In this document: one piece after another, positions 1 to 11,453 of the stretch
Numbering within the stretch: the first letter of the stretch is position 1
Layout of the letters: the number at the start of each line of letters is the position of its first letter
Assembly (NCBI GenBank): GCA_016630955.3
Contig: CM049989.1
Span: forward strand, 806,001-870,000
Source: Didymella arachidicola
Taxonomy: Eukaryota; Ascomycota; Dothideomycetes; Pleosporales; Didymellaceae
Reading direction: 5' to 3'
Length of the DNA stretch: 64,000 nucleotides
The notes under the pieces: model-generated
What the model saw: the letters and a program-made list of their open reading frames with translations, nothing else
Databases searched by the model: none
What the model was told of the DNA's origin: nothing
Position numbers and translations under genes: made by a program

Positions 1-1343
1 TTGCCAGTCCTCACCGTCACGGGCGTCCCGCGGTCTCTGAGCGAGCCATGGCGGCCATAGGGCCGCACCGTGTCGCCGGTGCGCGCGCTCCACGAGCTGT
101 CGGTGCTGCCCTGGCGATTGACCGTCGCCTCGTTCCTCGTCATGCTGGCGTCTCACGGCGGGGGTGGGCGGCGCTGCCCGACGCGACGCGCCTGTGGCGG
201 TGGGTGCGGACGGAGTCGTGCTGGGAGTGGGAGCGGGCGGGCGTGGTGGTCGAGGGTGCTTGCGCAGGTGGGCCTAGCACGGCTGCAGCTTCATGGAGGC
301 GGGACCATGGGGCGAGAGCGGAGCGGCAGACGGTCTGCGGTCCTGTCTTGGGGGACGTCGGGTGGCGTGGCAGCGGGAGACACACAGGGCGGCGGGCAGG
401 GCAGCGGGCAGGGCAGCGGGCAGGGCAGGGCAGGCAGGCAGGGCAGGCACACAAGGCGAGGGGGTCGCAGTCACAAACAGCTGCAGAGTGGTTGCAGGAC
501 GTTCGATGGAGACTCCACCACTGAGTCCACCCGTCTCCAGACGACGGAGTGCGGTGCTTACCTTGTCTCGAGCCTAGCGCCATCTATCCGCTCGGCTCAC
601 AGGACAGCATCCGGAAAAGAGCCCCTCCACTGTCTTGCGCACCCCCGTATCCTCACACACGCGCGTCACCCTGCCCGTTCAGACTCACCGGAAGCAGCCG
701 AGCGCTGCACGCCCCTCCTGTTCTCCGTGCTCCTCCTCGCTCTGCGTCAGCCGTCACCGCGCAGTTTGGAGTGCTTTGATTTCACGCGTTCCGCGGCGTT
801 TGTGTTCTACGTGGCCCCGCTATTTGGGCCTCCCACCTGGATGACGCCAACAGTGGCCCTGCCAAAGTCTCTCGTGCGCTCAGGGTAGATCAGAGAGACG
901 GAAGAAATCGAGTCTTCCTGTACATTGTCACAACACCTATTGCAATACCTATCGTGCATGCTCGAGGCTGTTGCATTATCACTTTACAACTGTGACTAAA
1001 TCCCTACTAATGGGACCTTGAAAGCGTACTTTCACTCTACCCATGCTTTTACCACGGCAAGGCGCCGCCTAGGCTTTACAACTCCTGTGGTAACATGACG
1101 GCGAAGGCGCTGCCATCGAACGCTTGTTTGCACAAGTCGAACTTCCATATCAGCTTCGACCATACTTTTCTCTCCAGCATACGGTAGCTTTTGCAAAGAC
1201 CACACATGTAATGCCATCGACGAATTCCTGGTCTAGCTGCACCTGGCTTGGCTGTAAATTCTTTCCGCGTACATATCCAGTATAATCTTACATCCACATC
1301 GTTCCAACGATTGAGGAAAATCTTACAGTGATGGAAGGCCTGA
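1..1343. other. Intergenic, GC-rich, no supported gene
   Basis: I see no convincing coding region. Long open frames on both strands here are Arg/Gly/Ala-rich, lack any recognisable motif, and reflect high GC and a G-rich tandem repeat near 390-450. The part from about 900 to 1343 is less GC-rich and lies downstream of the NAF1 stop codon, so it probably holds the NAF1 3' UTR. Confidence 0.5.
389..450. repeat. Short G-rich tandem repeat (GGGCAGGGCAGC-like unit)
   Basis: A unit close to gggcagggcagc recurs about three times and then degenerates into ggcag/ggca repeats. It is a simple minisatellite-like tract. On this strand it is G-rich with regularly spaced GGG runs. Confidence 0.7.
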
Positions 1344-3971
1344 CTACTGAGGCTGACCGCCGCCGTTGGCTCCGAGTGCACGGAGGATGTCCTGCAAGGA
1401 CTGGGCTCCAGCTTGAGCGTTGCCCTGCTGAGCGGCCGGGTTTGGTCCGGGGGCAGTGGTCTGCGGGTACTGCCACTGCTGGGCTTGCTGCTGGTAACCA
1501 TACTGAGCTTGGGGTTGAGGAGGTGGTGGGGCTTGTGCTTGGGGCATATACTGCTGCGGCTGAGGCGGCACTGGGGGCTGCTGAGCTTGCCCTCCCTGCT
1601 GGCTCATGGCGCCCACGACCTGGAACCATTGAGCCCAAGCCGCCCAGTTTGCTTGTTGATTTGGCTGTGCCTGAGCAGGTGCCTGCTGTGCTTGCTGAGA
1701 CTGTTGCGCTAACGGAGCATACGGTGCAGGAGGGGTATAGGACGCTGCAGCTGAGGGCGGTGGAGCTGGAGAGTACGTGGTCACCGGTGCCGCGGGCTGT
1801 GGGTACTGGGTTGGCCAACCTGTGCTATTGTTGTTCGCATAAGAATTAGCATTAGCTGGACCAGAGGGTGTAGGCGAGGCGTAATGTTGCTGTTGCTTCT
1901 GTAACTGCTTTTGCGACTGCTGCTGACTCTGATGTTGGCCCTGCTGCTGGTTGTTTTGCTGTTTATTCTGCTGGTTGTTGTGCTGATTGTTTTGCTGATG
2001 GTTCTGCTTCTCGAGCGCCTCTCGTTCGCGTTTCTCGCGCTGGCGCTGTTTTCGATTTTTGTTCTTGCTTTTTGCGGGAGGCGAGTGCTGTGGCTGGGAT
2101 GATTGCTGACGTTCCTGCTGTCGGGCTGGCGAAGCTGATGTGGCAGATCTGTTGTCGGACTGGGGGAGGCTTATGTGGCGACTATCCTGCTGTTGGTTCT
2201 GAGGTCTTCCTCGATCAGCCTGTTTGTTACCGCCGCGTCCGCCGCGGTCAGCCCCTCCTCTGTCAGGCTTTCCGCCTCGTGCATCTCCTCTGCCGCCTCG
2301 GCCTCCGCCGAAGTCACCACGGCCGCCACCAAAGTCACCGCGGCCACCAAAGTTGCCTCGACCACGGAAACCTCGCCCACGGTCGCCCCATCCGCCTCGA
2401 CCACGCATCATGCCCCTCCGGACGTGACTACGGTCTTCCAGAGGCGCACCTTGTCCAACGACATCTTCGAAGTGGCTCGGTCTTGCCAGCGGCTTGTACA
2501 TTCCCAGATCCTCGTCCTCATCGTCACTGTACTTGAGCCCACCGCCCTGATACTCGGTGGCTGGTGAGAAGTACGATACAGGTTTGTCGACGTATCCCCG
2601 AGGTCCAGTCGGTATGGGCTTCTGTTCTGGCTCAGGCTCAGGCTCGTGTTTTGCTTCTTGCCTGGCTTTCTTCGCTTGCTTCTGCTGGCGTTTGTATTCT
2701 GCCTCAGCTTCGTCATCGGAGAATTCGACTTCGTTCGTTTCTTCGTCATGTAGATTCGATGCGTCGGTGTGCTTTTGCTTACGCAAAGGCTCGGTGAAGA
2801 CGAACGTCGAATGAGCGTCCACGTAGTAGATAGTCGTATCTTTCGCAATGCCTAGAGTTGAAATCTCAGCCGGGTCGTTGAAGCCAACAGAGTATCTTGG
2901 CTCTTCAACACGCCCAATCTGCTCAGAAATCTTTCCGATGATAGTGAAGTCCTTAAGGCAAAGTGCTGATCCTGACTCGAGTACCTGGTAGTCACCAGAC
3001 GTATTGGCTCTCACCAGGACGAGGTTGTCAACAATGTTCTCGACCTTGCCTAGCTCTGTGATCTGTGTCTCGTTCTCGACCTTGATGTCTGGCTTTTCGT
3101 ATTGCTCTTCAAGCTCGTTAAGTGTCTTCACTTTGGCTTTGGTGGCAGCGCCAGCATCGTCAGCAGATTCTGCCATTAACAGACGCACCATCTCTTCCGG
3201 ATCCAGGAGCTCTCCCTCATCAGCGTCATCATCTGAGCTGTCGTCCGAGCTGGACGAGTCTGAGGAAGAGTCTGAAGCATCAGAGTCGAGCTGCCATTCG
3301 GCTTCTTTGTTGTCCTTATTCGCTTCGCCGATACGAAGGAACTCTGCCTTGCTCTCGTCTGCCGTGGGCTCCTGGGCCTCTTTGGCAGGTGCAGCATCAG
3401 CATCAGCATCAGGCCCTTGCTTGACTTCTGTGGCGATGGAGGCGACGAGGTCTGTCACAATTGTTTCGGCATCGTTTGCGGGCGACGTAGTGGCAGGAAG
3501 AGCAGTGACATCTTGCGCGGGAGTCAGAGACGCGTTAGGCAGCTCAGGACGCGACGGCTTACCGTGCTGTGGAGCCTCGTCCAGAGCCTGCAGCTGATTG
3601 GCCACAGGCGGCTCGACTGCGCTCGCATCATGGTCGTCATCCACATCCTTGAGCTCGCCTTCTTCAGGCAGCGCGTTCTTCATGACAGTATCAGCGTCGA
3701 TAGGCGTGGGCTCTGACACAGTGGTGTCACCCAGGGAGCCGAGTCCTGGCAGTGAGAAGCTCGAAGGAGCAGGCGCGGTCGCGGTGAGCGACGCTGAGGG
3801 CCCATCATGCGGTGCAGACTGCGCAGCTGGCTTGACTGGCGTTGTGTCGTAGAAGTCGTCGTCCAAGTCGTCCACAGGCGAGCCTGGTGCATCAAAGGAG
3901 GCTACTCCAGTGAAAGGAGCGTCCGCCTCCAGCCGCGCCCTCTTAGCCGGCGGTTCCTGAGAATCAGACAT
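1344..3971 (-). CDS. NAF1: H/ACA snoRNP assembly factor Naf1
   Basis: Single-exon gene of 875 aa. Naf1 is a nuclear shuttling chaperone that binds Cbf5 and holds the place of Gar1 during H/ACA snoRNP and telomerase RNP assembly. Order seen: acidic, Ser/Asp-rich N-terminus with a KRAR basic patch near residue 10; a Gar1/Naf1 beta-barrel core at about 283-400 (motifs ELEEQYEKPDIKVE, VLVRANTSGDY, GKISEQIGRVEEPRYSVGF); an RGG-box region at about 505-590; and a Gln/Pro/Ala-rich tail to the end. The start at 3971 (MSDSQEPPAKRAR) is chosen because the 78 in-frame residues upstream are basic and featureless. It is divergent from ALG9 across 436 bp. The long Gln-rich tail exceeds yeast Naf1 (492 aa) and probably explains the extra length. 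Confidence 0.93.
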   Translation of the reverse strand: MSDSQEPPAKRARLEADAPFTGVASFDAPGSPVDDLDDDFYDTTPVKPAAQSAPHDGPSASLTATAPAPSSFSLPGLGSLGDTTVSEPTPIDADTVMKNALPEEGELKDVDDDHDASAVEPPVANQLQALDEAPQHGKPSRPELPNASLTPAQDVTALPATTSPANDAETIVTDLVASIATEVKQGPDADADAAPAKEAQEPTADESKAEFLRIGEANKDNKEAEWQLDSDASDSSSDSSSSDDSSDDDADEGELLDPEEMVRLLMAESADDAGAATKAKVKTLNELEEQYEKPDIKVENETQITELGKVENIVDNLVLVRANTSGDYQVLESGSALCLKDFTIIGKISEQIGRVEEPRYSVGFNDPAEISTLGIAKDTTIYYVDAHSTFVFTEPLRKQKHTDASNLHDEETNEVEFSDDEAEAEYKRQQKQAKKARQEAKHEPEPEPEQKPIPTGPRGYVDKPVSYFSPATEYQGGGLKYSDDEDEDLGMYKPLARPSHFEDVVGQGAPLEDRSHVRRGMMRGRGGWGDRGRGFRGRGNFGGRGDFGGGRGDFGGGRGGRGDARGGKPDRGGADRGGRGGNKQADRGRPQNQQQDSRHISLPQSDNRSATSASPARQQERQQSSQPQHSPPAKSKNKNRKQRQREKREREALEKQNHQQNNQHNNQQNKQQNNQQQGQHQSQQQSQKQLQKQQQHYASPTPSGPANANSYANNNSTGWPTQYPQPAAPVTTYSPAPPPSAAASYTPPAPYAPLAQQSQQAQQAPAQAQPNQQANWAAWAQWFQVVGAMSQQGGQAQQPPVPPQPQQYMPQAQAPPPPQPQAQYGYQQQAQQWQYPQTTAPGPNPAAQQGNAQAGAQSLQDILRALGANGGGQPQ

Positions 3972-4407
3972 GGCTGTATTCTCTTCAGTATTTGAAAGCA
4001 CGCGTTGTTCGCTGCGAAGGCAGTTACTGCGGTTTGCACCCGTCTGCTTATTGCGTGCGGTGTTATGTTCTGGTGAACGTAGAAACGTTGCCATTTTTGA
4101 CCGGATGCGATCCACCGCTAGTGCCTTGGCATACCCCCTTGCTCTTGCCTCGCCGATCCCAGCCCTGCGGGAGTTAGCAGATCGCACCCGGCGCAGTGAC
4201 GGCATCTGTGGCTAGCTGGTCGAGCGCAGCTCTTTCACGCTCAATGATGCCCTGGTGAAGCCATTGGATCCGAATGCCAACATTTTGAGCCATCACAATT
4301 GCTCAGGTACCTGCTCCTTCCCGTTGTTCATCAGAAGATAGAGATGAACTTTGTGCATCTGGCTTCATTGGACTTGTAACTAACCGATAGTTCTCAGACT
4401 CGACACA
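3972..4407. promoter_or_regulatory. Divergent promoter between NAF1 and ALG9
   Basis: This 436-bp stretch separates two head-to-head start codons, so it must contain both 5' UTRs and promoters. I see no clear TATA box. Confidence 0.6.
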
Positions 4408-6309
4408 ATGCCCCCTCCACCACCTAAACAGGAGGTGCCGATTGCGCCACGACCATACATAAAACCCGCAAAGCCGCTGCACGAGCTCGAGCCTATCATC
4501 GTCTTCTACATCTTCTCTGCAGCCAATATAATAGCGGCCTTGTACGCACCCATCCAAGATTGTGACGAAGTGTTCAACTACTGGGAGCCAACACACTACT
4601 TGAACCATGGCTATGGACTTCAGACGTGGGAGTACTCTCCTGAGTATGCTATCCGCAGCTGGACGTACACTGGCATTCATGCACTGATCATCAGGCTCGG
4701 CATGATGCCTCTTCGGTTCTTCGGTTTTGCTAGGTCGAAGACTGCAGAGTTCTACTTCCTGCGTACCTTCCTGGCGGTCATATGCGCTATGTGCCAGACA
4801 CGTCTCTACTCTGTGGTTGCAAGGACCTTCAATCCACGCGTTGCACTTTTCCTTGTCTTCGCCATGGTGCTCAGTCCTGGTATGTACCATGCTGCGCCAG
4901 CCTACTTGCCCTCCAGCTTCGCAATGTACGCAACGATGCTCGGTCTTCAAGCATTCATGGACTGGAGTGGCGGTATCAGAACTGCTCAGGGATTGATGTG
5001 GTTTGGCATTGGAACAGTGCTCGGGTGGCCTTTCGTTGGTGCTCTCGTGCTGCCCTTCATCGCAGAAGAGATTTTCCTGGTATCTCTCACCGGCGAAGGC
5101 ATCGAGTGCATCACAAGACTCGCCGATGGTCTGACTCGATCCATCGTTGTATTGGTAAGATGCATGGACTCTTTCTCGAACATTGCTTATATCTCATAGG
5201 CAATCCAGACGGCCATCGAGACGTTCTTCTATAAGACCCCGACTGTTGTCCCCTGGAACATTGTCAAGTACAATGTTTTTAGTGGTGGCAGCCGGGGCCC
5301 TGACATCTACGGCGTTGAACCATGGCACTTCTACATTCGCAACCTCGCCCTGAACTTCAACCTATGGTTCTTCCTGGCTTTGGGAGCATTACCATTGATC
5401 CTCATTCAGCATCTCCTCGTGCAAAGATCTGTTTCAAAGCAAACTCTGCTACGCAGCGTGGTGTTCGTCAGCCCATTTTATTTGTGGCTCGGTATCTTTA
5501 CGGTCCAGCCGCACAAAGAAGAGCGGTTCATGTATCCAGCATACCCTGCATTGGCCCTGAACGCCGCCATTGCGCTACACATACTTCTTGCAAACCTAGG
5601 CTCGACCGACCCAGGTCGATTGGTCAGCAAAATTCCACCACAGGTGAAGCTCGCCATGGTCAGTGTGCCCCTGCTATTAGCATTCGATGTGGGTGTCCTT
5701 CGCACCATTGGTACTTTTACGGCATACTCAGCGCCGCTGAAGGTGTACACTCCGCTTCACCAAACAGGAGTCAGTCAGCCGGGAGACAACGTCTGCCTTG
5801 GCAAGGAGTGGTACCGGTTCCCCTCATCGTATCTTCTGCCAGATCGAGTTCGTCCCAAGTTCATTAAAAGCGAGTTCTCTGGCCTGTTGCCGGGCGAATT
5901 CAGCGAGGCGAATGCTGGCGGGTTCGGCTTGTTCCCTGGCACTTGGCTCATACCTTCTGGTATGAATGACGAGAACATCGAGGATCCGGGCAAATACGTA
6001 AGTGAGGTCACGTTTAGTGTTGTTATTACTAAACATTTCTAGACAAGCATTGAGCATTGCGAGTTCATCGTCGACTCAAGTCTCCCTGGAGTGGCGCCAA
6101 CCACACTCGAGCCTGACTACATAACGGACACAGAGAACTGGGAGCCTCTGAAGTGTGCATCGTTCCTCGACGTCTCGCGGACGCACCTTGTGGGCCGCCT
6201 GCTATGGGTACCAGGTCTTCCGTTCGTTCCCGAGCAGTTCCGTCGCAAATGGGGACAGTACTGTCTTTTGCAGAGAAAGACTTCTGGCAAGAGCACTCAG
6301 GATGCCTGA
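4408..6309 (+). CDS. ALG9: Dol-P-Man alpha-1,2-mannosyltransferase ALG9
   Basis: Three exons: 4408-5154, 5200-5997, 6043-6309; 603 aa. ALG9 adds the seventh and ninth mannoses, from dolichol-phosphate mannose, to the lumenal lipid-linked oligosaccharide of N-glycosylation in the ER. The diagnostic GT22-family signature is QDCDEVFNYWEPTHYL at about residues 51-66, followed by GLQTWEYSPEYAIRSW. The mid-region motif HKEERFMYPAYP lies in exon 2. Many hydrophobic segments fit a polytopic ER protein. Both introns are 45 nt, with GTAAGA and GTAAGT donors, and phases agree. GPI10, SMP3 and ALG12 are relatives, but the FNYWEPTHYL/QTWEYSP combination is ALG9-specific. Confidence 0.95.
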
Positions 6310-6815
6310 ATACAGATGAGATACTGGCTCAGCAAGGATCAACACCGTCGACTCTGATAGGACGAATCGAAAACATGTCATGCACCATGACGGATGCGGC
6401 CGTGTCATGGTGACTCGTGATTTTGGTGGGCTCCTAGCAAGGAAGGCGAGCTACACCATATGCATAAGTAGCTGGCCTGGCCTATCGCAGTGATTGCAGG
6501 TCCATGATACAGATCCACACCACCATCACGCTAACTAGGTGGGGTAGTCCGGTCCCCTTCCCGTCGAGATAAACAGGCATCGAGGACACTGGCGCGAACC
6601 CCACAATCTACGAAGTCAATCACGACGCTATCGCGGTTTACGGAATGCTACAACATAATCAAGACATGTCTTCCAAATTCATATTTATCATTCTCCTTCC
6701 ATTGGAAGAGTGGTGCACGTATACTGCCTTTCGTACGCCTCTAGTAGCGATCGATCGAGTTCGAAAATTCGTCTGATTACTGAGCATCAAGCTGCCAATA
6801 CTTGAGCCTAGGAAG
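6310..6815. other. Intergenic, ALG9 3' end to HDOD gene
   Basis: About 500 bp with no supported gene. It should hold the ALG9 terminator and the promoter of the next plus-strand gene. Confidence 0.5.
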
Positions 6816-8338
6816 ATGTCTGCTTTATTAGCTCGAAGTAGTCGACATGCTCAACAGGCTGTTGAGGCTGTTCATCACCTGTCCCACACAGCGCTATCAG
6901 TCGTCCATAATGCACTGCAAAATGAGACCATTCGACCGAGAAACATACTCTACATTGCAGTTGCTGGTCTTACAAGCGTGTGGCTGGCATTGACCTTCGT
7001 TAGTCGACTTCGCTGCCGAACGCGCCAACCCACCATGCGACCTAGTACCCCTAATCTGGAGAAACGTTCGCCAATAAGAGCAGCAAATCGAGAGCCCGGA
7101 GGTACGTTATATGCACCACTGTTTCTATCAGGTCAATATCAGCTACAAATCGACTGCATTTACTCATCTGCTCTCAGCATGGATTCCTTCCTCCTTTCGT
7201 CGCCCAAGCGCCACTCCTTACCCCTCATGGTCTGTAACTTCCACAAAGCCATTACCCTATCGCCCCTTCCGCTACGGGCCAAAATACAATATCACCATGG
7301 GTTTACGCAGCATGCATTGGGATGACTGGATAGAATTGGATAACGAGTTCCTCAAGTTCCACTCGATCAAGGCTTCTCGTATTGCAGAACGTGGACCAAA
7401 GTGCTGTAAGACCGCCCCCGAGGCACGAGATGCGGCGACTGAGCTTCTAGAAGAGTTGTGTGCGTACCTGCCTGAACGGTATCCATCGCTGTTTCGAGGT
7501 CTTGGAAATGGAAGAGGTGGTGTGGAGAATCTTGCTACTGGCGAAACCATCGACATCAGGGAGAGGCTTGAAGTTGATATGGAAGATCCCATGCAAATCT
7601 GCGCTCGCTTGGTGCAAGATGACTTGGCGATCATGATCGAGGTTCGTACGCGCTGAGACAAACGGCGATAGGATTCTGGAGCTAATCAACCACAGCGACC
7701 GGACAGGCAGTACTACCTCCTGGCAGGCGCAATTCTACTCGCGGGCTTCTGGCGTCTCGAAGACAAATTCATGATGCCGCTTTCAGAGATTCATACTTCT
7801 GGTGACGTGCCTCAGTACAAAGAGAAGCTCGAGAAAGGCATGTTGAACATGTTCAAGAGACTGCAGCCTGAGAAGCCCGTGCTGAGGAACAATTACTTCA
7901 TTCAGGTTGACGACAACTTGGCGTGGAGCGAGAGTCTAGGAAGTGAAGACGAAGATGGCATCAATTGGGCAAGCGCCGAGAAAATCGAAGGTGTTGGCAA
8001 CGTATGGTTTAGAAGCGAACGTCAGAGCTTGCGACGGTATGTCAATCTCAAACGTGACTCCTTTTCTGCTAAAGATAATCAGACTTCCGCGGTCCGGTGG
8101 GATTGTGTTTACAATCCGGACCTACTTCCATCCTATTACGGAGATATGCAAAGAGCCATATGTGCCCGGTCGACTGGCTAGTGCGATACGCAGCTGGGGC
8201 GATGACGTGAGCAAATACAAAGGCAAGGCGCAGTATGCAGACGCAGTACTCAAGTATCTTGATGATATGCATGAGAAGCAGATAGAGGATGGACTGGACT
8301 TAGAGAAAGAGGAAGACTTAAGAGCGTATCCTTACTAA
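6816..8338 (+). CDS. HDOD-family (DUF3445) heme-dependent oxidative N-demethylase-like protein
   Basis: Four exons: 6816-7101, 7178-7641, 7696-8036, 8083-8338; 448 aa, all phases consistent. The family (DUF3445, heme-dependent oxidative N-demethylase alpha-subunit-like) oxidises methylamines in bacteria; fungal members are uncharacterised. Motifs seen: YNITMGLRSMHWDDWIELD, VQDDLAIMIE, a GAILLAGFWRLEDKF block, HTSGDVPQ, FIQVDDNLAW, FRSERQSLRRLPRSGGIVFTIRTYF, and EPYVPGRLASAIRSWGDDV near the end. A single hydrophobic segment at about residues 43-63 (ILYIAVAGLTSVWLALTFV) suggests a membrane anchor. It ends 119 bp from the convergent DUF6536 gene. The substrate in fungi is unknown. Confidence 0.88.
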
Positions 8339-8457
8339 AGACGTCATCGAGGATCTCATGGAGCTTCCGACGGTCGCAGTACGTCTGGTGCCGGGCAGAG
8401 AACTACACGGTATACGAGATACACTAGAGTTGTTCGCCCTCATAGTGGACTATTTGA

Positions 8458-10909
8458 CTATCTATAGAGAAGCCCCTCGGTAGGCGGCCTTGACTCCAGA
8501 GACGAGAACGCACAATGGCGTATGATCTGACCATCTTTGACTTCCTCGTTACCCACATCACCCCACTGCACTTTCAGCTTCCAGGGTTCATTTTCCCGTC
8601 GCTTCAAATGACATGCCCCGCTGATCACTACACTCATGGAAATCTCTCCTAGCCCTGTTCGGAGCCGGTGAAACCCAGCTATGCAGACTGTGCCGATTGC
8701 CGTAGCGAAGGTGACCGCAACGAGCGCCGTCATGCCAGGTATGCTGTAAGCCAGTCGGACAATTTGGTCATCAGGGTCTACTTCGCCGTCGGCACGGACG
8801 CCGTCGAATCGTGCCATGAAGAGACTACGCGAGCAAAGCCAATGCAGAGCTGCACTGCATAGCATAAGCGGCAAGGCGTATCTCGCCGGCAGCGTGAAGA
8901 AATGACTCGTCCTTTGCTCACCTCTCGGTCGCTCACTGACCCTTAGTCCCTTTTTGGACGTAGCCATTCGATCGAATTCATGCGCGATAAGCAGCTTGGC
9001 CCAGATATTCGTATAGAACACATATAGTAGAGAGAAGCCTAGTTGCGGGATATTGGCAGTGAGTAAAGTTGGTACGATGCCTGAGGAGCCCGTATCATCG
9101 GTCTTCAGCTTGGCAAGTTGTTGTATGCTGGGTCGCCCTATGCTGGTGTCGTACGCGTCTCCTCTGGTTTCAAAGATGGCCAAGCCTAGCACTCCGCCCA
9201 GGATCACGACATACGCGGCCGATACTCCTACGGTGGAAAAAAATTCTGCAGTGTTGGCACCTGCCCACCACCGAGGACGGTCATCTGTAAACCGTTGCGG
9301 CGGATACGTTGTCGCTGAACTCTCTTTGATACCCTTTTTGCGTGACCACCATCGCCGTCGGGAATCGTTAAGGTCGCTCAATGAGCCCGGTTTTACGAAT
9401 CCATACTTCCGAACTTGAGCTGACGAGACGAGACACATGCCTTCTGTAGTCGGATCGCTCTTTTCTAGGAAAGAGGCAATTGCATCACCTATGGTACGCA
9501 GAAATATCCCTTTTGGATGAGTAAAGACCAAGACTGCAATAGCCATTACTTTGATGATGCTGAACACTACTACCGCACCCATAGTCCATACATTGTACTG
9601 TAAAAGGCACTTAGCTGGTGCCTTGCGACCGAGGCAGCGGTCGACGGTATGACCATAGACTGTCCAAGGCTTAGCCTTGAGAGATTCGAGTGCTATATTT
9701 CTGGAGCAAACTTCTTCGGTCGCGTTGTTGACTATATCATGGCATATCCAATGATATGGGTCCTCGTTTGTGGTCTCCTTGTCCTTAGTGAGGATCCTTT
9801 GCGGATACCGTGTCCACAGAACCGGGTTATCGGGCTGCGAAGCGTTGGAGACCAAGACAACGTCGCTGTAGTTCGACGTGAAGCCTTTTGTGTAATATTT
9901 GATACATTCTGAGGGTGTCATCTCAGAGAAATTGGAGAAATCCTGGTGGCGTACGTCGTCAAGAAGGCGAGTAATGATAGTATCGTTTGTAACGTCCCAG
10001 GAGCAATCCTTTCCATCACATTCACCTTGCCACTGGAATTGCTGTTCTCCAAATCGAAGGTCTGGTGAAGAATTCTTTGGGGTGACTTGGAACTCCGTAT
10101 TATTCAGAAAGCTGTGATCAACAACTGCAACCGCATATTGATAGGTCTGGGTAGTAGTGTAAAAGACGGCGTTGAAGCTTTCAGACAGCCAGTATAGGTC
10201 TAGAAAATCCTGTGATCTGAACTTACACAAGATGAAGGGGCAAACTGGTAAGCGCCAACACAGTCCATATAGTTGCGTGGCGTCTGCTGACATACGACAG
10301 ATTCCTCCAGCTCTGCGTCCCTATTTCAAGCCATTTGCCCTTCTTGTGTGCGGTATCCACTTCAGCTCTTGTTGGTGCTGTGGTGCCTTGCATCGCGTAT
10401 GTGGAAGCACCTAGAATCAATGTGGACACGACGTTCAATGCAACCTTGATGCCAGCTTCCATGTTGCTGACCTCTTCGCAAGTTGCTGAATGTAAAGTGC
10501 CACTGCCATCTTGAAGTTCCTTCCAGTAAAGCAGCCAGGCGAACACACAAATGTTGGCGATGAGAGCCAATACACTTGCTAGGAATGCGCGAAGCAGTCC
10601 AGCTCGCCATCCTGATACGACATTATCATAAAAGGCTGAGATGATGCGCGTCCTAAAATAAAGCCATTCACGGATTTCCAAAGCCTCCACCCAGGTCCTA
10701 CGAGGTCGCAGATCGTACCCTTCATTCGTATACGCTCCGGCTGTGTAGCCTGTATCAATTTGCACCGGCTCAAATTCGTCATTGCCGTAGACTTCCATAT
10801 TTCCCTTGACGTCTGATTTGGGTTGTGAATGATATGCTGCTAGTATGATATCTTGGTCTTCTGCTGGTTCCTGATGTGGTAGCCGCTTGAAGCGTTGTGG
10901 CAGCCGCAT
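8458..10909 (-). CDS. DUF6536 polytopic membrane protein
   Basis: Two exons on the minus strand, 10909-10227 and 10177-8458, with a 49-nt intron (GTAAGT donor); 800 aa. Residues about 100-228 match the fungal DUF6536 domain: GWRAGLLRAFLASVLALIANI, then GSGTLHSATCEEV, LILGASTYAMQGTTAPTR, EVDTAHKKGKWLEIG and ALTSLPLHL. The splice restores the expected LPLHLVFNAVFYTT continuation. Further hydrophobic segments follow in the C-terminal half, with long extracytosolic-looking loops containing Cys and N-glycosylation sequons. No function is established for the family; it is common in Pezizomycotina accessory gene sets. Convergent with the HDOD-like gene. Confidence 0.88.
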
Positions 10910-11402
10910 CGTACGGCAGAGCGAGTCTCGACAGCCTTGTCTGCTCCTGCCCTAGTACACAGTAATATTGCAAAAGTTGTCAGCGGCTGATAAGGCTATG
11001 AGCTACTGCTCAGGACTTATGATGCCAGTAAGGTTATGTGTGGTGTGTTGAGACAACAATAAGATGAAGTTTGAGGCTCATGGTTGCACGGCTGTGCCGC
11101 ATAACCAAGGCGCCCAGTTTTGGCCCCCAAATGAGACAAACCAATCGAATGCGAGGCCTCACCCCATCTCCGGAAGTACAGTCAGCACAGCGCTCGTGTA
11201 CTGAAGAGATGGGTCCTGAGTCCGACTTGGTCAACGTCTTGTCACGAGGGCCAAACAAACGAGGACCAGCGGCAGGCAGCATTCTCGAAGCCATAAGCAT
11301 AATCTCCTCGCAGTCGACACGCAGCCATTGTGGCAATATCTCTTGCTGTTTTGGGACCAAAAGATTCGGCTAAGTGGCTTGATGACCTACTGTGTACACA
11401 TA
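10910..11402. other. Intergenic between DUF6536 gene and transposon
   Basis: About 490 bp containing the DUF6536 gene promoter and the left flank of the Tc1 element. No gene is supported. Confidence 0.5.
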
Positions 11403-11453
11403 CAGTACTTAGCCAAAAGTCTGTTCGCCCGAAACGCACGGGCCATAACTACC
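11401..11453 (+). repeat. Left terminal inverted repeat plus TA target duplication
   Basis: TA at 11401-11402 followed by the left TIR. It pairs with 12708-12758 with mismatches in the outer 10 bp and small gaps near the inner end. The core from about 11412 to 11428 is perfectly conserved between arms. Confidence 0.9.

Noticed and set aside
70..888. Plus-strand open frame of 272 codons
   Set aside because: Begins at GTG, composition is driven by GC-rich repeat sequence, other frames are equally open, and no motif is present.
4303..4950. Minus-strand frame of 215 codons over ALG9
   Set aside because: Lies opposite the conserved first exon of ALG9; shadow of that gene.
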